The position numbers and the translations under genes were made by a program. This document shows positions 36,300 through 44,116 of a stretch of DNA of 64,000 bases, piece by piece. Source of the DNA: JACCVL01 sp963704295 (lineage in GTDB: Bacteria > Actinomycetota > Actinomycetes > Propionibacteriales > Nocardioidaceae). Positions within the stretch are counted from its first letter, which is position 1; every line of letters begins with the position of its first letter. The stretch spans positions 1,488,001-1,552,000 of the forward strand of contig OY969884.1 of the NCBI GenBank assembly GCA_963704295.1. The letters run 5' to 3'. The notes beneath the pieces were generated by a model. That model made no database searches. It had not been told where the DNA came from and saw nothing but the letters and a program-made list of their open reading frames with translations.

Positions 36300-36600
36300 T
36301 GGCACCGGGTCCTGACCGGGTTGTCCCCAGGCTGACGATCTCCGAGTGGTCCTGGCCGATGATTCCTGTTCTGTCTCATCGCAGTCATCGCAGTTGTGCA
36401 TGCTGTGGATAACCGAGCTATCTGCAGGTCAGTGGGAATATCCGGCCGGCGGCGAGCTGTGGACAAGGGTGGTGTGTCGGTGCATCAGGGTGCACCGGCC
36501 GGCGGTCGCCCGGGGTTGTGCACAGGCGTCCGCAGCGCGGGGTGGGGGACCGGGGAGGTGGCGCACAGCCTTGTCCCCAGTGTGTGCGAATCGGGCGGAA
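36300..36600. other. Replication origin region oriC (dnaA-dnaN side) with DnaA boxes
   Basis: The 495-nt gap between dnaA and dnaN (36160-36654) holds no gene. It carries DnaA-box-like 9-mers: TTGTCCCCA (36321-36329), TTGTGCATG (36394-36402), TTATCCACA (minus strand, 36404-36412), TTGTCCACA (minus strand, 36458-36466), TTGTGCACA (36516-36524) and TTGTCCCCA (36571-36579). The middle part around 36360-36440 is the least GC-rich and may contain the unwinding element. This is where the actinobacterial oriC normally lies. Confidence 0.85.
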
Positions 36601-36654
36601 TCCCTGGTTTCGGGCACCGCCCGATGTGCGTCCGTCGGCGCGTCGGCCCGGCCG

Positions 36655-38244
36655 TCAGGTCGCCTGGGCGGCCTGCTTGATCCGGTTGGTGAGCTCGGCG
36701 ACCTGGTTGTAGATGGTGCGTCGCTCCCCGAGCAGATGCCGGACCTTGCGGTCGGCGTGCATCACGGTGGTGTGGTCGCGGCCGAACTGCTGGCCGATCT
36801 TGGGCAGGGAGAGCTCGGTGAGCTCGCGGCACAGGTACATCGCGATCTGGCGGGCCGTCACCAGGACCCGGCTGCGGCTGGAGCTGGTGAGGTCATCGAT
36901 GGTGAGCCCGAAGTACGCCGCGGTCTGGCCGATGATCAGCCCGGCGCTGATCTCCGGCTCCCCACCCTCCGGGATCAGGTCCTTCAGCACGATCTCGGCG
37001 AGCGTCAGGTCCACCGGCTGCCGGTTCAGGCTGGCGAACGCGGTGGCCCGGATCAGCGCGCCCTCGAGCTCGCGGATGTTGGTCTGAATCTTGCTGGCGA
37101 TGAACTCCAGCACGTCCGGCGGCGCGGTGAGCTTCTCCATCGCCGCCTTCTTCCGGAGGATCGCGATCCGGGTCTCCAGGTCGGGCGGTTGCACGTCGGT
37201 GATCAGGCCCCACTCGAACCGGTTGCGGAGCCGGTCCTCGAGCGCCTCCAAGCGCTTGGGCGGTCGGTCGGAGGTGATCACGATCTGCTTGTTCGCGTTG
37301 TGCAGGGTGTTGAAGGTGTGGAAGAACTCCTCCTGCGTCTGGATCTTGCCCTCGAGGAACTGGATGTCGTCGATGAGCAGCACCTCCACCTCCCGGTAGC
37401 GGCGCTGGAAAGAGGCTGCCCGGTCGTCCCGGATGGCATTGATGAAGTCGTTGGTGAACTCCTCAGAGCTGACGTAGCGCACCCGAGCACCGTCGAAGAG
37501 GCTGCGGACGTAGTGACCGATGGCGTGCAGCAGATGCGTCTTGCCCAGGCCCGACTCGCCGTAGATCAACAGTGGGTTGTACGCCTTGCCGGGCGCCTCC
37601 GCGCAGGCGACGGCGGCGGCGTGCGCGAATCGGTTGGACGAGCCGATCACGAAGCTCTCGAACAGGTACTTCGGGTTGAGCCGAGCCTCCACGGTGGCGC
37701 TGGTCGGCGCGAGCGGGTTGGCCCCGGAGATGGATCCGCCGCTGGGACCACTGCCGAGACCGCCGAAGCTACGGTTCGCCCCCAGCCCGGAGCCGAATGG
37801 ACTGGTCAGAGCGGCCATGTCGGCGGCATGTCGCCCGCGCGGGTCGTCGAAGCCGGCGGATCCGAACCGCTCGCCAGATGGATCAGTCGACAAATCGCCA
37901 GATCGCTGCAGCGACTCGTCGACAGTGGCCGGTCGGGCGTCGTCCGACCCGAGCAGCGCGGGGTCGACCGTGACGGCGAGCCGCACTTCGTGGCCGAGAA
38001 CACCGCCCAGCAGTGCCTCCACCTGCTCGCGCATCCGACTCTCCAGCTGGGTGCGGGTGAACTCGTCGGGCACCGCGATGATCAGCGTGGAGCCGTGCAG
38101 AGTGAGCGCCTGCGAACCCCGGAGGAACCCCTTCTGGCTCGGCGCCAGCTCGGAGATGGTGCGCTGCCAAGCCCGGGTCAGCGCCTGGTCGTCACCGGGG
38201 GCCGTTCGGGTCGGGTCATCGGTGCGTGGGACCTCGTCGGTCAC
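36655..38244 (-). CDS. dnaA: Chromosomal replication initiator protein DnaA
   Basis: AAA+ ATPase that binds DnaA boxes and melts oriC. The 529-residue protein has domain I (WQRTISELAPSQKGFL), a long variable linker (about 95-200), the AAA+ domain with Walker A YGESGLGKTHLLHA (about 229-242), Walker B VLLIDDIQFLEGK, the initiator Arg-finger region, and domain IV with the DNA-binding motif GRDHTTVMHADRKV (two residues from the classical GGRDHTTV). The linker includes a stretch (37886-37923) that resembles a sequence next to parB, see findings. ATG 38244. Confidence 0.97.
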   Translation of the reverse strand: MTDEVPRTDDPTRTAPGDDQALTRAWQRTISELAPSQKGFLRGSQALTLHGSTLIIAVPDEFTRTQLESRMREQVEALLGGVLGHEVRLAVTVDPALLGSDDARPATVDESLQRSGDLSTDPSGERFGSAGFDDPRGRHAADMAALTSPFGSGLGANRSFGGLGSGPSGGSISGANPLAPTSATVEARLNPKYLFESFVIGSSNRFAHAAAVACAEAPGKAYNPLLIYGESGLGKTHLLHAIGHYVRSLFDGARVRYVSSEEFTNDFINAIRDDRAASFQRRYREVEVLLIDDIQFLEGKIQTQEEFFHTFNTLHNANKQIVITSDRPPKRLEALEDRLRNRFEWGLITDVQPPDLETRIAILRKKAAMEKLTAPPDVLEFIASKIQTNIRELEGALIRATAFASLNRQPVDLTLAEIVLKDLIPEGGEPEISAGLIIGQTAAYFGLTIDDLTSSSRSRVLVTARQIAMYLCRELTELSLPKIGQQFGRDHTTVMHADRKVRHLLGERRTIYNQVAELTNRIKQAAQAT

Positions 38245-38458
38245 AGGAGCCTCCTCGGCGGTTTGTCCCGTTTTCGGCGGGCTATGACCGGCGACTGCCT
38301 AGTCCGTCCACACAGTTGTCCACAGCCTGTGAGCAGCCGAGGAGACCCGAAAGGGAGTAGGGCGCGACCGTAACAACGCCGAGCGAAGCGCAGCAAGCAG
38401 TTGTGCACAGCCCATGCGCCCGGGTCGGATCAGCATCGGGGCCGGGCTCGGCGTAGGT
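38245..38458. other. Upstream half of the origin region with further DnaA boxes
   Basis: The divergent gap between dnaA and rpmH is about 400 nt. It contains a perfect DnaA box TTGTCCACA (38316-38324) and TTGTGCACA (38401-38409), suggesting autoregulation of dnaA or a bipartite origin. The promoter of rpmH occupies its right part. No gene is seen. Confidence 0.7.
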
Positions 38459-38488
38459 TTGACCCTGTCCGACCGGTGCGCGTACCGT
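38459..38488 (+). promoter_or_regulatory. Vegetative promoter of rpmH
   Basis: TTGACC (38459-38464) and TACCGT (38483-38488) are separated by 18 nt, a good match to the actinobacterial sigma-A consensus TTGAC-N17/18-TANNNT. It would drive rpmH with a leader of about 150 nt. Confidence 0.7.
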
Positions 38489-38645
38489 GGTGCGGCCCGA
38501 CCCCGGCGACGAGACCGCGGACACCACAGGCGCGCGCCCGCTGGGCCAGCCCGCCGGAGCCCGTCCGTCGGTCGTCCCGGTCGGTCGACCGCTTGACCTG
38601 CGCAGATCGAGCACGCCCAGCATCGCCGAGAGCACCGGAGCAGCC

Positions 38646-38783
38646 GTGACCAAGAGGACCTTCCAGCCGAACAACCGGCGTCGGCACAAGACGCACGGTT
38701 TCCGCCTGCGCATGCGCACGCGAGCCGGTCGCGCGATCCTGGCCGCCCGGCGCCGCAAGGGCCGCGACCGGCTCGCCGCCTGA
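38646..38783 (+). CDS. rpmH: 50S ribosomal protein L34
   Basis: A 45-residue ribosomal protein. The product VTKRTFQPNNRRRHKTHGFR continues with the highly conserved Arg-rich helix and ends RRRKGRDRLAA. GTG 38646 is chosen because the conserved chain begins exactly there and a GGAG site lies about 8 nt upstream; an open frame extends far upstream without conservation. It is the first gene of the rpmH-rnpA-yidD-yidC-jag-rsmG-parA-parB run. Confidence 0.97.
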   Translation: MTKRTFQPNNRRRHKTHGFRLRMRTRAGRAILAARRRKGRDRLAA

Positions 38784-38865
38784 CGGCCGCCACGCCTACC
38801 TCCCGCTCGCCATCGACATCAGCGCCCGGCCGCTGCCGGCCGACGAGACCCCGAAGACCCTGACC

Positions 38866-39246
38866 GTGCTGCCGGCGACCCATCGACTCCGCCACCGGCG
38901 GGACTTCGCGGTGGCCACCCGCCGCGGCCGACGCGCCGGCTCGGCGACCCTGGTGGTCCATCTCGCCCAACCCGCTGGCGGGGCCCAGCCGTCGCGGTCC
39001 CCGGTTCCGCTCCCGGCCCGGGTGGGGTTCGTGGTCAGCCGTGCCTGCGGACCGGCGGTCACCCGCAACCGGATCCGCCGCCGCCTGCGGCACCTGATGC
39101 TCGACCGGCTCCCGGAGCTTCCCGCAGCTGCGATCGTGGTGGTGCGTGCCCTACCCGCGGCTGCGGACGCCGACTCTCCCCGGCTGGGCACGGATCTGAC
39201 CGGTTGCCTCGATCGCCTGCTCGGCACCTCGGGGACGGGCTCGTGA
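38866..39246 (+). CDS. rnpA: Ribonuclease P protein component
   Basis: Protein subunit of RNase P (C5), which helps the catalytic RNA cut tRNA 5' leaders. The 126-residue protein has the family motifs: HRLRHRRDFAVATRRGRRAG at the start, VGFVVSRACGPAVTRNRIRRRLRH in the middle (the RNRxxRRLRH helix that binds RNA), and AIVVVRALP near the end. GTG 38866. yidD follows with a GTGA overlap. Confidence 0.95.
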   Translation: MLPATHRLRHRRDFAVATRRGRRAGSATLVVHLAQPAGGAQPSRSPVPLPARVGFVVSRACGPAVTRNRIRRRLRHLMLDRLPELPAAAIVVVRALPAAADADSPRLGTDLTGCLDRLLGTSGTGS

Positions 39247-39521
39247 GGTCGGTCCTGATCGGCCTGCTTCGGGCCTACCGCGCGGCGATCAGTCCGCTGT
39301 ACGGCGACGTCTGCCGCTATTACCCGTCCTGCTCGGCGTACGCGCTGGAGGCGGTCCGCCGGCACGGTGCCGGGCGGGGCAGTTGGCTGGCGGTGCGCCG
39401 GGTTGGCCGGTGCCACCCGTGGGCTGCCGGTGGTGTCGATCCGGTGCCACCGGCGTCGTCGGGGTCGGACCGAGCAGGGCCACGACCAGCACGGACCGGG
39501 CGAGGAGTGCTGCATGGTTGA
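39243..39521 (+). CDS. yidD: Membrane protein insertion efficiency factor YidD
   Basis: Small (92-residue) membrane-associated protein that improves YidC-dependent insertion. The core is typical: LIGLLRAYRAAISPLYGDVCRYYPSCSAYALEAVRRHGAGRG with the conserved Y-P-S-C-S-x-Y-A motif, and a GRCHPW cysteine-histidine motif with further downstream VDPVP. GTG 39243 overlaps the rnpA stop (GTGA), and the stop overlaps yidC by 8 nt, indicating tight coupling. Confidence 0.94.
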   Translation: MRSVLIGLLRAYRAAISPLYGDVCRYYPSCSAYALEAVRRHGAGRGSWLAVRRVGRCHPWAAGGVDPVPPASSGSDRAGPRPARTGRGVLHG

Positions 39522-40446
39522 CTTCTTCAACACCGTCATGGCGCCGCTGTACTGGGCGGTGTCGTCGGTGCTGATGGGCTGGCACTGGGTCTTCGACCTG
39601 ATCCTGCCGGGCTCGTCCGGCTGGACATGGGCACTGTCGATCATCGGGCTGACCGTGATGGTGCGGGCGGCGCTGATTCCGCTGTTCGTCAAGCAGATCA
39701 AGTCCAGCCGCAACATGCAGATGCTGCAGCCCAAGGTGAAGGAGCTGCAGAAGAAGTACGGACACGACCGGGAGCGGCTCGCCCAGGAGACGATGGCGCT
39801 CTACAAGGACGCCGGCACGAACCCATTCGCCTCCTGCCTGCCGATCCTGGCTCAGATGCCGATCTTCCTGTCTCTGTTCCGGGTGATCGACCAGGCCACC
39901 AAGGACAACCCGCTGGGCGTGCTGACTGCGGCTGACGCCACCCAGCTCGAGGAAGCGACTCTCCTCGGCGCCCGGATCGCGGACACGTTCCTCGGGGCGA
40001 GCAGCTGGCAGGTCCAGGTGCTCACCGCCACCCTGGTGCTGCTGATGACGGCGACCACCTTCACCACTCAACGCCAGCTGATGCGCAAGAACATGCCCGA
40101 GAGCGCGCTGACCGGGCCCTATGCCCAGCAGCAGAAGATGCTGCTGTACATCCTGCCGGTGGCCTTCGGGGTCGGCGGCATCCTGTTCCCGGTCGGGGTG
40201 CTGCTGTACTGGACGACGTCGAATCTGTGGACCATGGCTCAGCAGTTCTACGTCATCCGCAACAACCCGGCGCCCGGCACTCCGGCATTCGACGCAAAGG
40301 TCGCCCGGGACACCCGCAAGGGCAAGCTCCCGGCCGCGAACGGGACGGCCGCGACGCAGACCGCCACCGAGCCGAAGCCGCCACCGCCCCCGAAGCGGCA
40401 GCAGCCGAAGAAGACCACCCGCAGCCAACGACGCGGCGGCCGATGA
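39514..40446 (+). CDS. yidC: Membrane protein insertase YidC (Oxa1 family)
   Basis: Integral insertase, 310 residues, the short five-helix type of Gram-positive bacteria without the large periplasmic domain. Motifs: YWAVSSVLMGWHWVFDLIL (helix 1), ALIPLFVKQIKSSRNMQMLQPKVKELQKKYG with the positively charged groove helix, NPFASCLPILAQMPIFLSLFRV, and the C-terminal LLYWTTSNLWTMAQQFYV. The conserved groove arginine or lysine lies in KQIKSSR. A basic tail (KPPPPPKRQQPKKTTRSQRR) may contact ribosomes. ATG 39514 with GAGGAG upstream is the start. Confidence 0.96.
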   Translation: MVDFFNTVMAPLYWAVSSVLMGWHWVFDLILPGSSGWTWALSIIGLTVMVRAALIPLFVKQIKSSRNMQMLQPKVKELQKKYGHDRERLAQETMALYKDAGTNPFASCLPILAQMPIFLSLFRVIDQATKDNPLGVLTAADATQLEEATLLGARIADTFLGASSWQVQVLTATLVLLMTATTFTTQRQLMRKNMPESALTGPYAQQQKMLLYILPVAFGVGGILFPVGVLLYWTTSNLWTMAQQFYVIRNNPAPGTPAFDAKVARDTRKGKLPAANGTAATQTATEPKPPPPPKRQQPKKTTRSQRRGGR

Positions 40447-40490
40447 CCGCGGCCGTCGGCATCGCCGTCCCCCGCACCCACAGGAGAGAC

Positions 40491-41075
40491 ATGCCTGACG
40501 ACGACAACGTCGCCACCGAGCCACTGACCGGCGCAGATGCCGAGAACGGGAGCGATCGCGACCCGGAGTCCCGGTCCGAGTCGAAGCCGGACCCGGACCT
40601 GTCGCCGTCGAACCGGGTGAAGCGGCTCGAGGCCGAGGGGGACGCCGCAGCGGACTTCCTGGAGGAGCTCCTGGACATCGTCGACCTCGATGGCGACATC
40701 GACCTGGACGTCGAGGGCGATCGGGCAACCGTGTCCGTTGTCGGGGCCGACCTGCAGCAGCTCGTCGGTCCGGACGGCCAGGTGCTGGACGCGTTGCAGG
40801 AGCTCACCCGGCTGGCCGTGCTGCAAGAGACCGGTGAGCGCAGCCGGTTGATGCTGGATGTGAGCGGCCACCGTGCTCGTCGGCGCGCCGAGCTCGAGCA
40901 GGTCGCAGCCGAGGCCATCGAGCGGGTCAACGGGAACAGAGAGCCGGTGCGGATGGCGCCGATGAATCCGTTCGAGCGCAAGGTCGTCCACGATGCGGTG
41001 GCCGCCGCCGGTCTGAGCAGTGAGTCCGAGGGGGACGAGCCGAACCGCCGGGTTGTCGTGCTACCCGGTGCGTGA
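40491..41075 (+). CDS. jag: KhpB/Jag RNA-binding protein
   Basis: A 194-residue RNA-binding protein. An acidic, disordered N-terminus (1-40) leads to a KH-like domain (FLEELLDIVDLDGDIDLDVEG, then GADLQQLVGPDGQVLDALQELTRLA; the GxxG loop reads LVGPDGQ) and an R3H domain with RRRAELEQVAAEAIERV and PMNPFERKVVHDAVA. Such proteins form a pair with KhpA and influence cell-wall synthesis. AGGAGA precedes ATG 40491. The stop overlaps rsmG as GTGA. Confidence 0.95.
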   Translation: MPDDDNVATEPLTGADAENGSDRDPESRSESKPDPDLSPSNRVKRLEAEGDAAADFLEELLDIVDLDGDIDLDVEGDRATVSVVGADLQQLVGPDGQVLDALQELTRLAVLQETGERSRLMLDVSGHRARRRAELEQVAAEAIERVNGNREPVRMAPMNPFERKVVHDAVAAAGLSSESEGDEPNRRVVVLPGA

Positions 41076-41776
41076 CGGAGGGCGGCGAAGCGCCGGTTCC
41101 ACGTGAAACGTGCACGCAGCGAGCCGTGAACGCCGCCCCCCGCGTGCCCGAGGCGGCGACGGCGCTTCTCGGCACCGACGCCGACCGCCTGGTGCCCTAC
41201 GCACGCATGCTGGCGGGGGCCGGGGTCGAGCAGGGACTGATCGGTCCGCGCGAGCCCGCACGGTTGTGGGAACGGCACCTGCTGAACTGCGCAGCGGTGG
41301 CTGGCGCGATTCCTCCCGGTGCCGACGTCATCGATGTCGGCAGCGGCGCGGGACTCCCCGGGCTGGTGTGGGCGGTGCTACGCCCGGATCTGCAGATCAC
41401 GCTGGTGGAGCCGTTGCTGCGGCGAGCGAAGTTTCTGGAGCGGGCGATCCAGGACCTCGATCTCCCGACTGTTCAGGTGCGTCGTGCCCGGGCCGAGGAC
41501 GTGGTCGGCCAGATCAGCGCTGATCTGGTGACGGCTCGGGCGGTGGCGCCGTTGCACCGGCTCGTCACCTGGTGTCTGCCGCTGGTGCGGCCCGGGGGCT
41601 CCTTCTGGGCGCTCAAGGGCGAGTCCGCCGCGCGTGAACTCGCGCAGGCTGATCCACAGCTCCAGCGTGCCGGAGCGCTCTCGGGCATCGTTGCCGCGTA
41701 CGGTGAGGGTGTCTTGGACCCCCCCACCCGGGTCGTGCAGGTTCGCACCGGGACCGTCGCGCGAGGAGGCCTGTGA
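41072..41776 (+). CDS. rsmG: 16S rRNA (guanine527-N7)-methyltransferase RsmG (GidB)
   Basis: SAM-dependent methyltransferase of 234 residues that modifies G527 of 16S rRNA; loss gives low-level streptomycin resistance. LWERHLLNCAAVAGAI and DVIDVGSGAGLPGLVWAVLRPDLQITLVEPL are the conserved blocks, with the SAM motif DVGSGAGLPG. Further on: RARAEDVVG and LVTARAVAPLHRL. The N-terminus contains VPRET, which is encoded by an embedded parS site (41096-41109). GTG 41072 overlaps the jag stop. Confidence 0.95.
   Translation: MTEGGEAPVPRETCTQRAVNAAPRVPEAATALLGTDADRLVPYARMLAGAGVEQGLIGPREPARLWERHLLNCAAVAGAIPPGADVIDVGSGAGLPGLVWAVLRPDLQITLVEPLLRRAKFLERAIQDLDLPTVQVRRARAEDVVGQISADLVTARAVAPLHRLVTWCLPLVRPGGSFWALKGESAARELAQADPQLQRAGALSGIVAAYGEGVLDPPTRVVQVRTGTVARGGL
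41096..41109. other. parS centromere site 1 (inside rsmG)
   Basis: GTTCCACGTGAAAC differs from the actinobacterial parS GTTTCACGTGAAAC by one base. Location at the very start of rsmG, close to parAB, is typical of ParB-binding sites near the origin. Confidence 0.82.
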
Positions 41777-42987
41777 TGAGCGAGGAGGGCAGGCCGGCAT
41801 CCGTGCTGGCCCGTCTGGGGTGGCCGAGCACCTCGTCACCGCCATCCGGTCCCGGCGAACAGATGTCGGCGGGGTTGGGCTGGCCGGACCAGGTCGGCGG
41901 CCCGGGCGCAGGCGCGAGCGCCCTGGACGCCGAACCGCTGTCGCCCACCGATGTTTCCCGTGAAACCGAGGCTGAGACTGGCGCACAGCCGGCGGGCACC
42001 GGCGGGCCGGAGCAGGGCGGGCCGGAGCTGGGTGGGCCGGAGCAGGGCGAGCCGGAGGGAGGCGCCGACCTCGAGCCGAACGCCGCGGCATCGCGCGCCC
42101 CGATCGCCGAGCAGACCGAGCAAGACCTCCTGCTGGTGCGCGAGCGCGGACCCGCCGGCCCGCTGCCGACTCCGGCCCAGACCAGAATCTTCGCGGTCGC
42201 CAACCAGAAGGGTGGAGTCGGCAAGACCACGACGGTCGTCAACATCGCCGCCGCTCTGGCACAGTCCGGTCACCGCGTTCTGGTGGTCGACCTGGACCCC
42301 CAGGGCAACGCGTCCACGGCGCTCGCGATCAAGCACGCGGAGGGCACCCAGGGCGCCTACGAGGTGATCGTGGACGCCGTCCCGGTCCGTGACGTGGTGC
42401 AGGACAGCAGCACCGTCGCTGGGCTGACGGTCGTACCGGCGTCGATCGACCTGGCCGGAGCCGAGATCGATCTCGTGTCCTTGGTAGCGCGGGAGACTCG
42501 GCTGCGTCGGGCGCTGAGCGTGTATGTGGAGGAGGAGTCCGCCGCCGGACGTCGCTTCGATGAGGTCTTCATCGATTGCCCGCCGTCACTCGGCCTGCTC
42601 ACGGTGAACGCGCTGGTGGCTGCCGAGGAGATCCTCGTGCCGGTCCAGTGTGAGTACTACGCCCTGGAGGGGATCGGACAGTTGATGCGGACCGTCGAGA
42701 TGGTCCGCGCTCACCTGAACCCGCAGCTTGCGGTGAGCACGATCGTTCTCACCATGCACGATGCTCGGACCCGCCTGTCCGCAGGCGTGGCCGACGAGGT
42801 CCGGGCGCATTTCCCCACCCAAGTGCTCCGCACGGCGATCCCCCGTTCGGTCCGGATCTCGGAGGCGCCGAGCTACCAGCAGACCGTCATGACGTACGAC
42901 CCCGGTTCTGCCGGGGCGCTGTCGTACCAGGAGGCGGCGCGGGAGATCGCCGAGCGGAGCGATGTAGTCACCGGCGACCCCAGCTAG
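41776..42987 (+). CDS. parA: Chromosome partitioning ATPase ParA (Soj)
   Basis: Deviant Walker A ATPase that moves the ParB-parS complex to segregate origins. Of 403 residues the first ~135 are a non-conserved Pro/Gly/Glu-rich extension; the ATPase begins at RIFAVANQKGGVGKTTT (Walker A KGGVGKTT). Further motifs are VLVVDLDPQGNAST and VFIDCPPSLGLLT. ATG 41776 is preferred over GTG 41773 because GGAGG is 6 nt from it; the start overlaps the rsmG stop as TGATG. The second parS site lies inside the extension. Confidence 0.96.
   Translation: MSEEGRPASVLARLGWPSTSSPPSGPGEQMSAGLGWPDQVGGPGAGASALDAEPLSPTDVSRETEAETGAQPAGTGGPEQGGPELGGPEQGEPEGGADLEPNAAASRAPIAEQTEQDLLLVRERGPAGPLPTPAQTRIFAVANQKGGVGKTTTVVNIAAALAQSGHRVLVVDLDPQGNASTALAIKHAEGTQGAYEVIVDAVPVRDVVQDSSTVAGLTVVPASIDLAGAEIDLVSLVARETRLRRALSVYVEEESAAGRRFDEVFIDCPPSLGLLTVNALVAAEEILVPVQCEYYALEGIGQLMRTVEMVRAHLNPQLAVSTIVLTMHDARTRLSAGVADEVRAHFPTQVLRTAIPRSVRISEAPSYQQTVMTYDPGSAGALSYQEAAREIAERSDVVTGDPS
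41953..41966. other. parS centromere site 2 (inside parA)
   Basis: GTTTCCCGTGAAAC, one base from consensus. It encodes part of VSRET in the ParA extension, the same peptide theme as parS site 1 in rsmG. Confidence 0.75.
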
Positions 42988-42994
42988 GAGCGGT

Positions 42995-44047
42995 ATGAAC
43001 ACACCCCGAGGACTCGGCCGCGGGCTTGGTGCCCTGATCCCGACTGCCCCCCCACCTGCGCCGATGCCGTCCGTCGGCTCGCTGGACGGCCGGCCCGCGG
43101 ACGTGCTGACCGGTTCAGCGGTGCCCGCGGACGCGTCGGCTGCCGAAGCGCCCGCCACCGGCGGCCCGGATGCCGGGGACCCCGTGGCGGTGCACGGAGC
43201 ACACTTCGCCGAGATCCCGATGGACGCGATCTCGCCCAACCCACGGCAGCCCCGGCAGGTGTTCGACGAGGACGCTCAGGCCGAGCTCGTGCATTCGATC
43301 GCCGAGGTCGGGCTGCTGCAGCCGGTCGTCGTTCGCCCCACCGCGGGCGGAGGCGCCGGTCAGCGGTACGAGCTGGTGATGGGGGAACGTCGGTGGCGGG
43401 CCGCTCAGGCCGCCGGGTTGCCCGCCATCCCGGCCATCGTGCGGGACACCGGCGACGACGTCATGCTCCGCGACGCCCTGCTCGAGAACCTGCACCGGTC
43501 GCAGCTCAACCCGCTGGAAGAGGCCGCGGCCTACCACCAACTGCTGGACGACTTCGGCTGCACGCACGAGGAGCTCGCCAGTCGGATTGGGCGGTCCCGG
43601 CCTCAGATCACCAACACCCTGCGCCTGCTCCGCTTGACGCCGGCCGTTCAGCGCCGGGTCGCCGCGGGAGTGCTGACCGCCGGGCATGCCCGCGCGCTGG
43701 TGGCGGTGGAGGATCCCGCCGTCCAGGAGCACCTCGCTGCCCGGACCGTCGCCGAGCAGCTGTCCGTGCGCGCGCTCGAGGAGGTCGTCGCCACCGGCGG
43801 CGGCGCATCCACTGCCGATCCCACCGCGGCGCCGGTGGCGGTCCGGTCCGGCAGCGTGGTGGCGCCGCGGCTGCAGGACCTGGCGCACCGGTTGTCCGAG
43901 CGCTACGACACCCGGGTCAAGGTCGATCTCGGCAAGCGCAAGGGACGGATCGTGGTGGAGTTCGCATCGCTGGACGACTTGGAGCGGATCGTCGACATGA
44001 TGGATCCTGCGAAACCACCGCTGGCGATGCAGCACCTCAGCGACTGA
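42995..44047 (+). CDS. parB: Chromosome partitioning protein ParB (Spo0J)
   Basis: CTPase DNA-binding clamp that nucleates at parS, 350 residues. The N-terminus MNTPRGLGRGLGALIPT contains the ParA-binding segment. The CTP/ParB domain has IPMDAISPNPRQPRQVFDEDA (two blocks), HSIAEVGLLQPVVVRP and GERRWRAAQAAG (GERRxRA motif), followed by ENLHRSQLNPLEEA and an HTH with LASRIGRSRPQITNTLRLLRL. The C-terminal dimer domain ends in RKGRIVVEFASLDDLERIVDMM. ATG 42995, 7 nt after parA. Confidence 0.97.
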   Translation: MNTPRGLGRGLGALIPTAPPPAPMPSVGSLDGRPADVLTGSAVPADASAAEAPATGGPDAGDPVAVHGAHFAEIPMDAISPNPRQPRQVFDEDAQAELVHSIAEVGLLQPVVVRPTAGGGAGQRYELVMGERRWRAAQAAGLPAIPAIVRDTGDDVMLRDALLENLHRSQLNPLEEAAAYHQLLDDFGCTHEELASRIGRSRPQITNTLRLLRLTPAVQRRVAAGVLTAGHARALVAVEDPAVQEHLAARTVAEQLSVRALEEVVATGGGASTADPTAAPVAVRSGSVVAPRLQDLAHRLSERYDTRVKVDLGKRKGRIVVEFASLDDLERIVDMMDPAKPPLAMQHLSD

Positions 44048-44062
44048 TCAATTGAGCGCTTT

Positions 44063-44116
44063 GTCGACAGATCGCCGAAGAGCTAGATCGTCGAAGTGCT
44101 GGAGCGACGGGTCGAC
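44063..44116. repeat. GTCGAC-bounded palindromic-end element between parB and the Ddl-like gene
   Basis: Runs from GTCGACAGATCGCC to GCGACGGGTCGAC. A similar element, starting GTCGACAAATCGCC and ending GCGACTCGTCGAC, lies inside dnaA (37886-37923). In this 69-nt convergent gap (44048-44116) it may act as a hairpin terminator. The similarity may be accidental. Confidence 0.4.
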
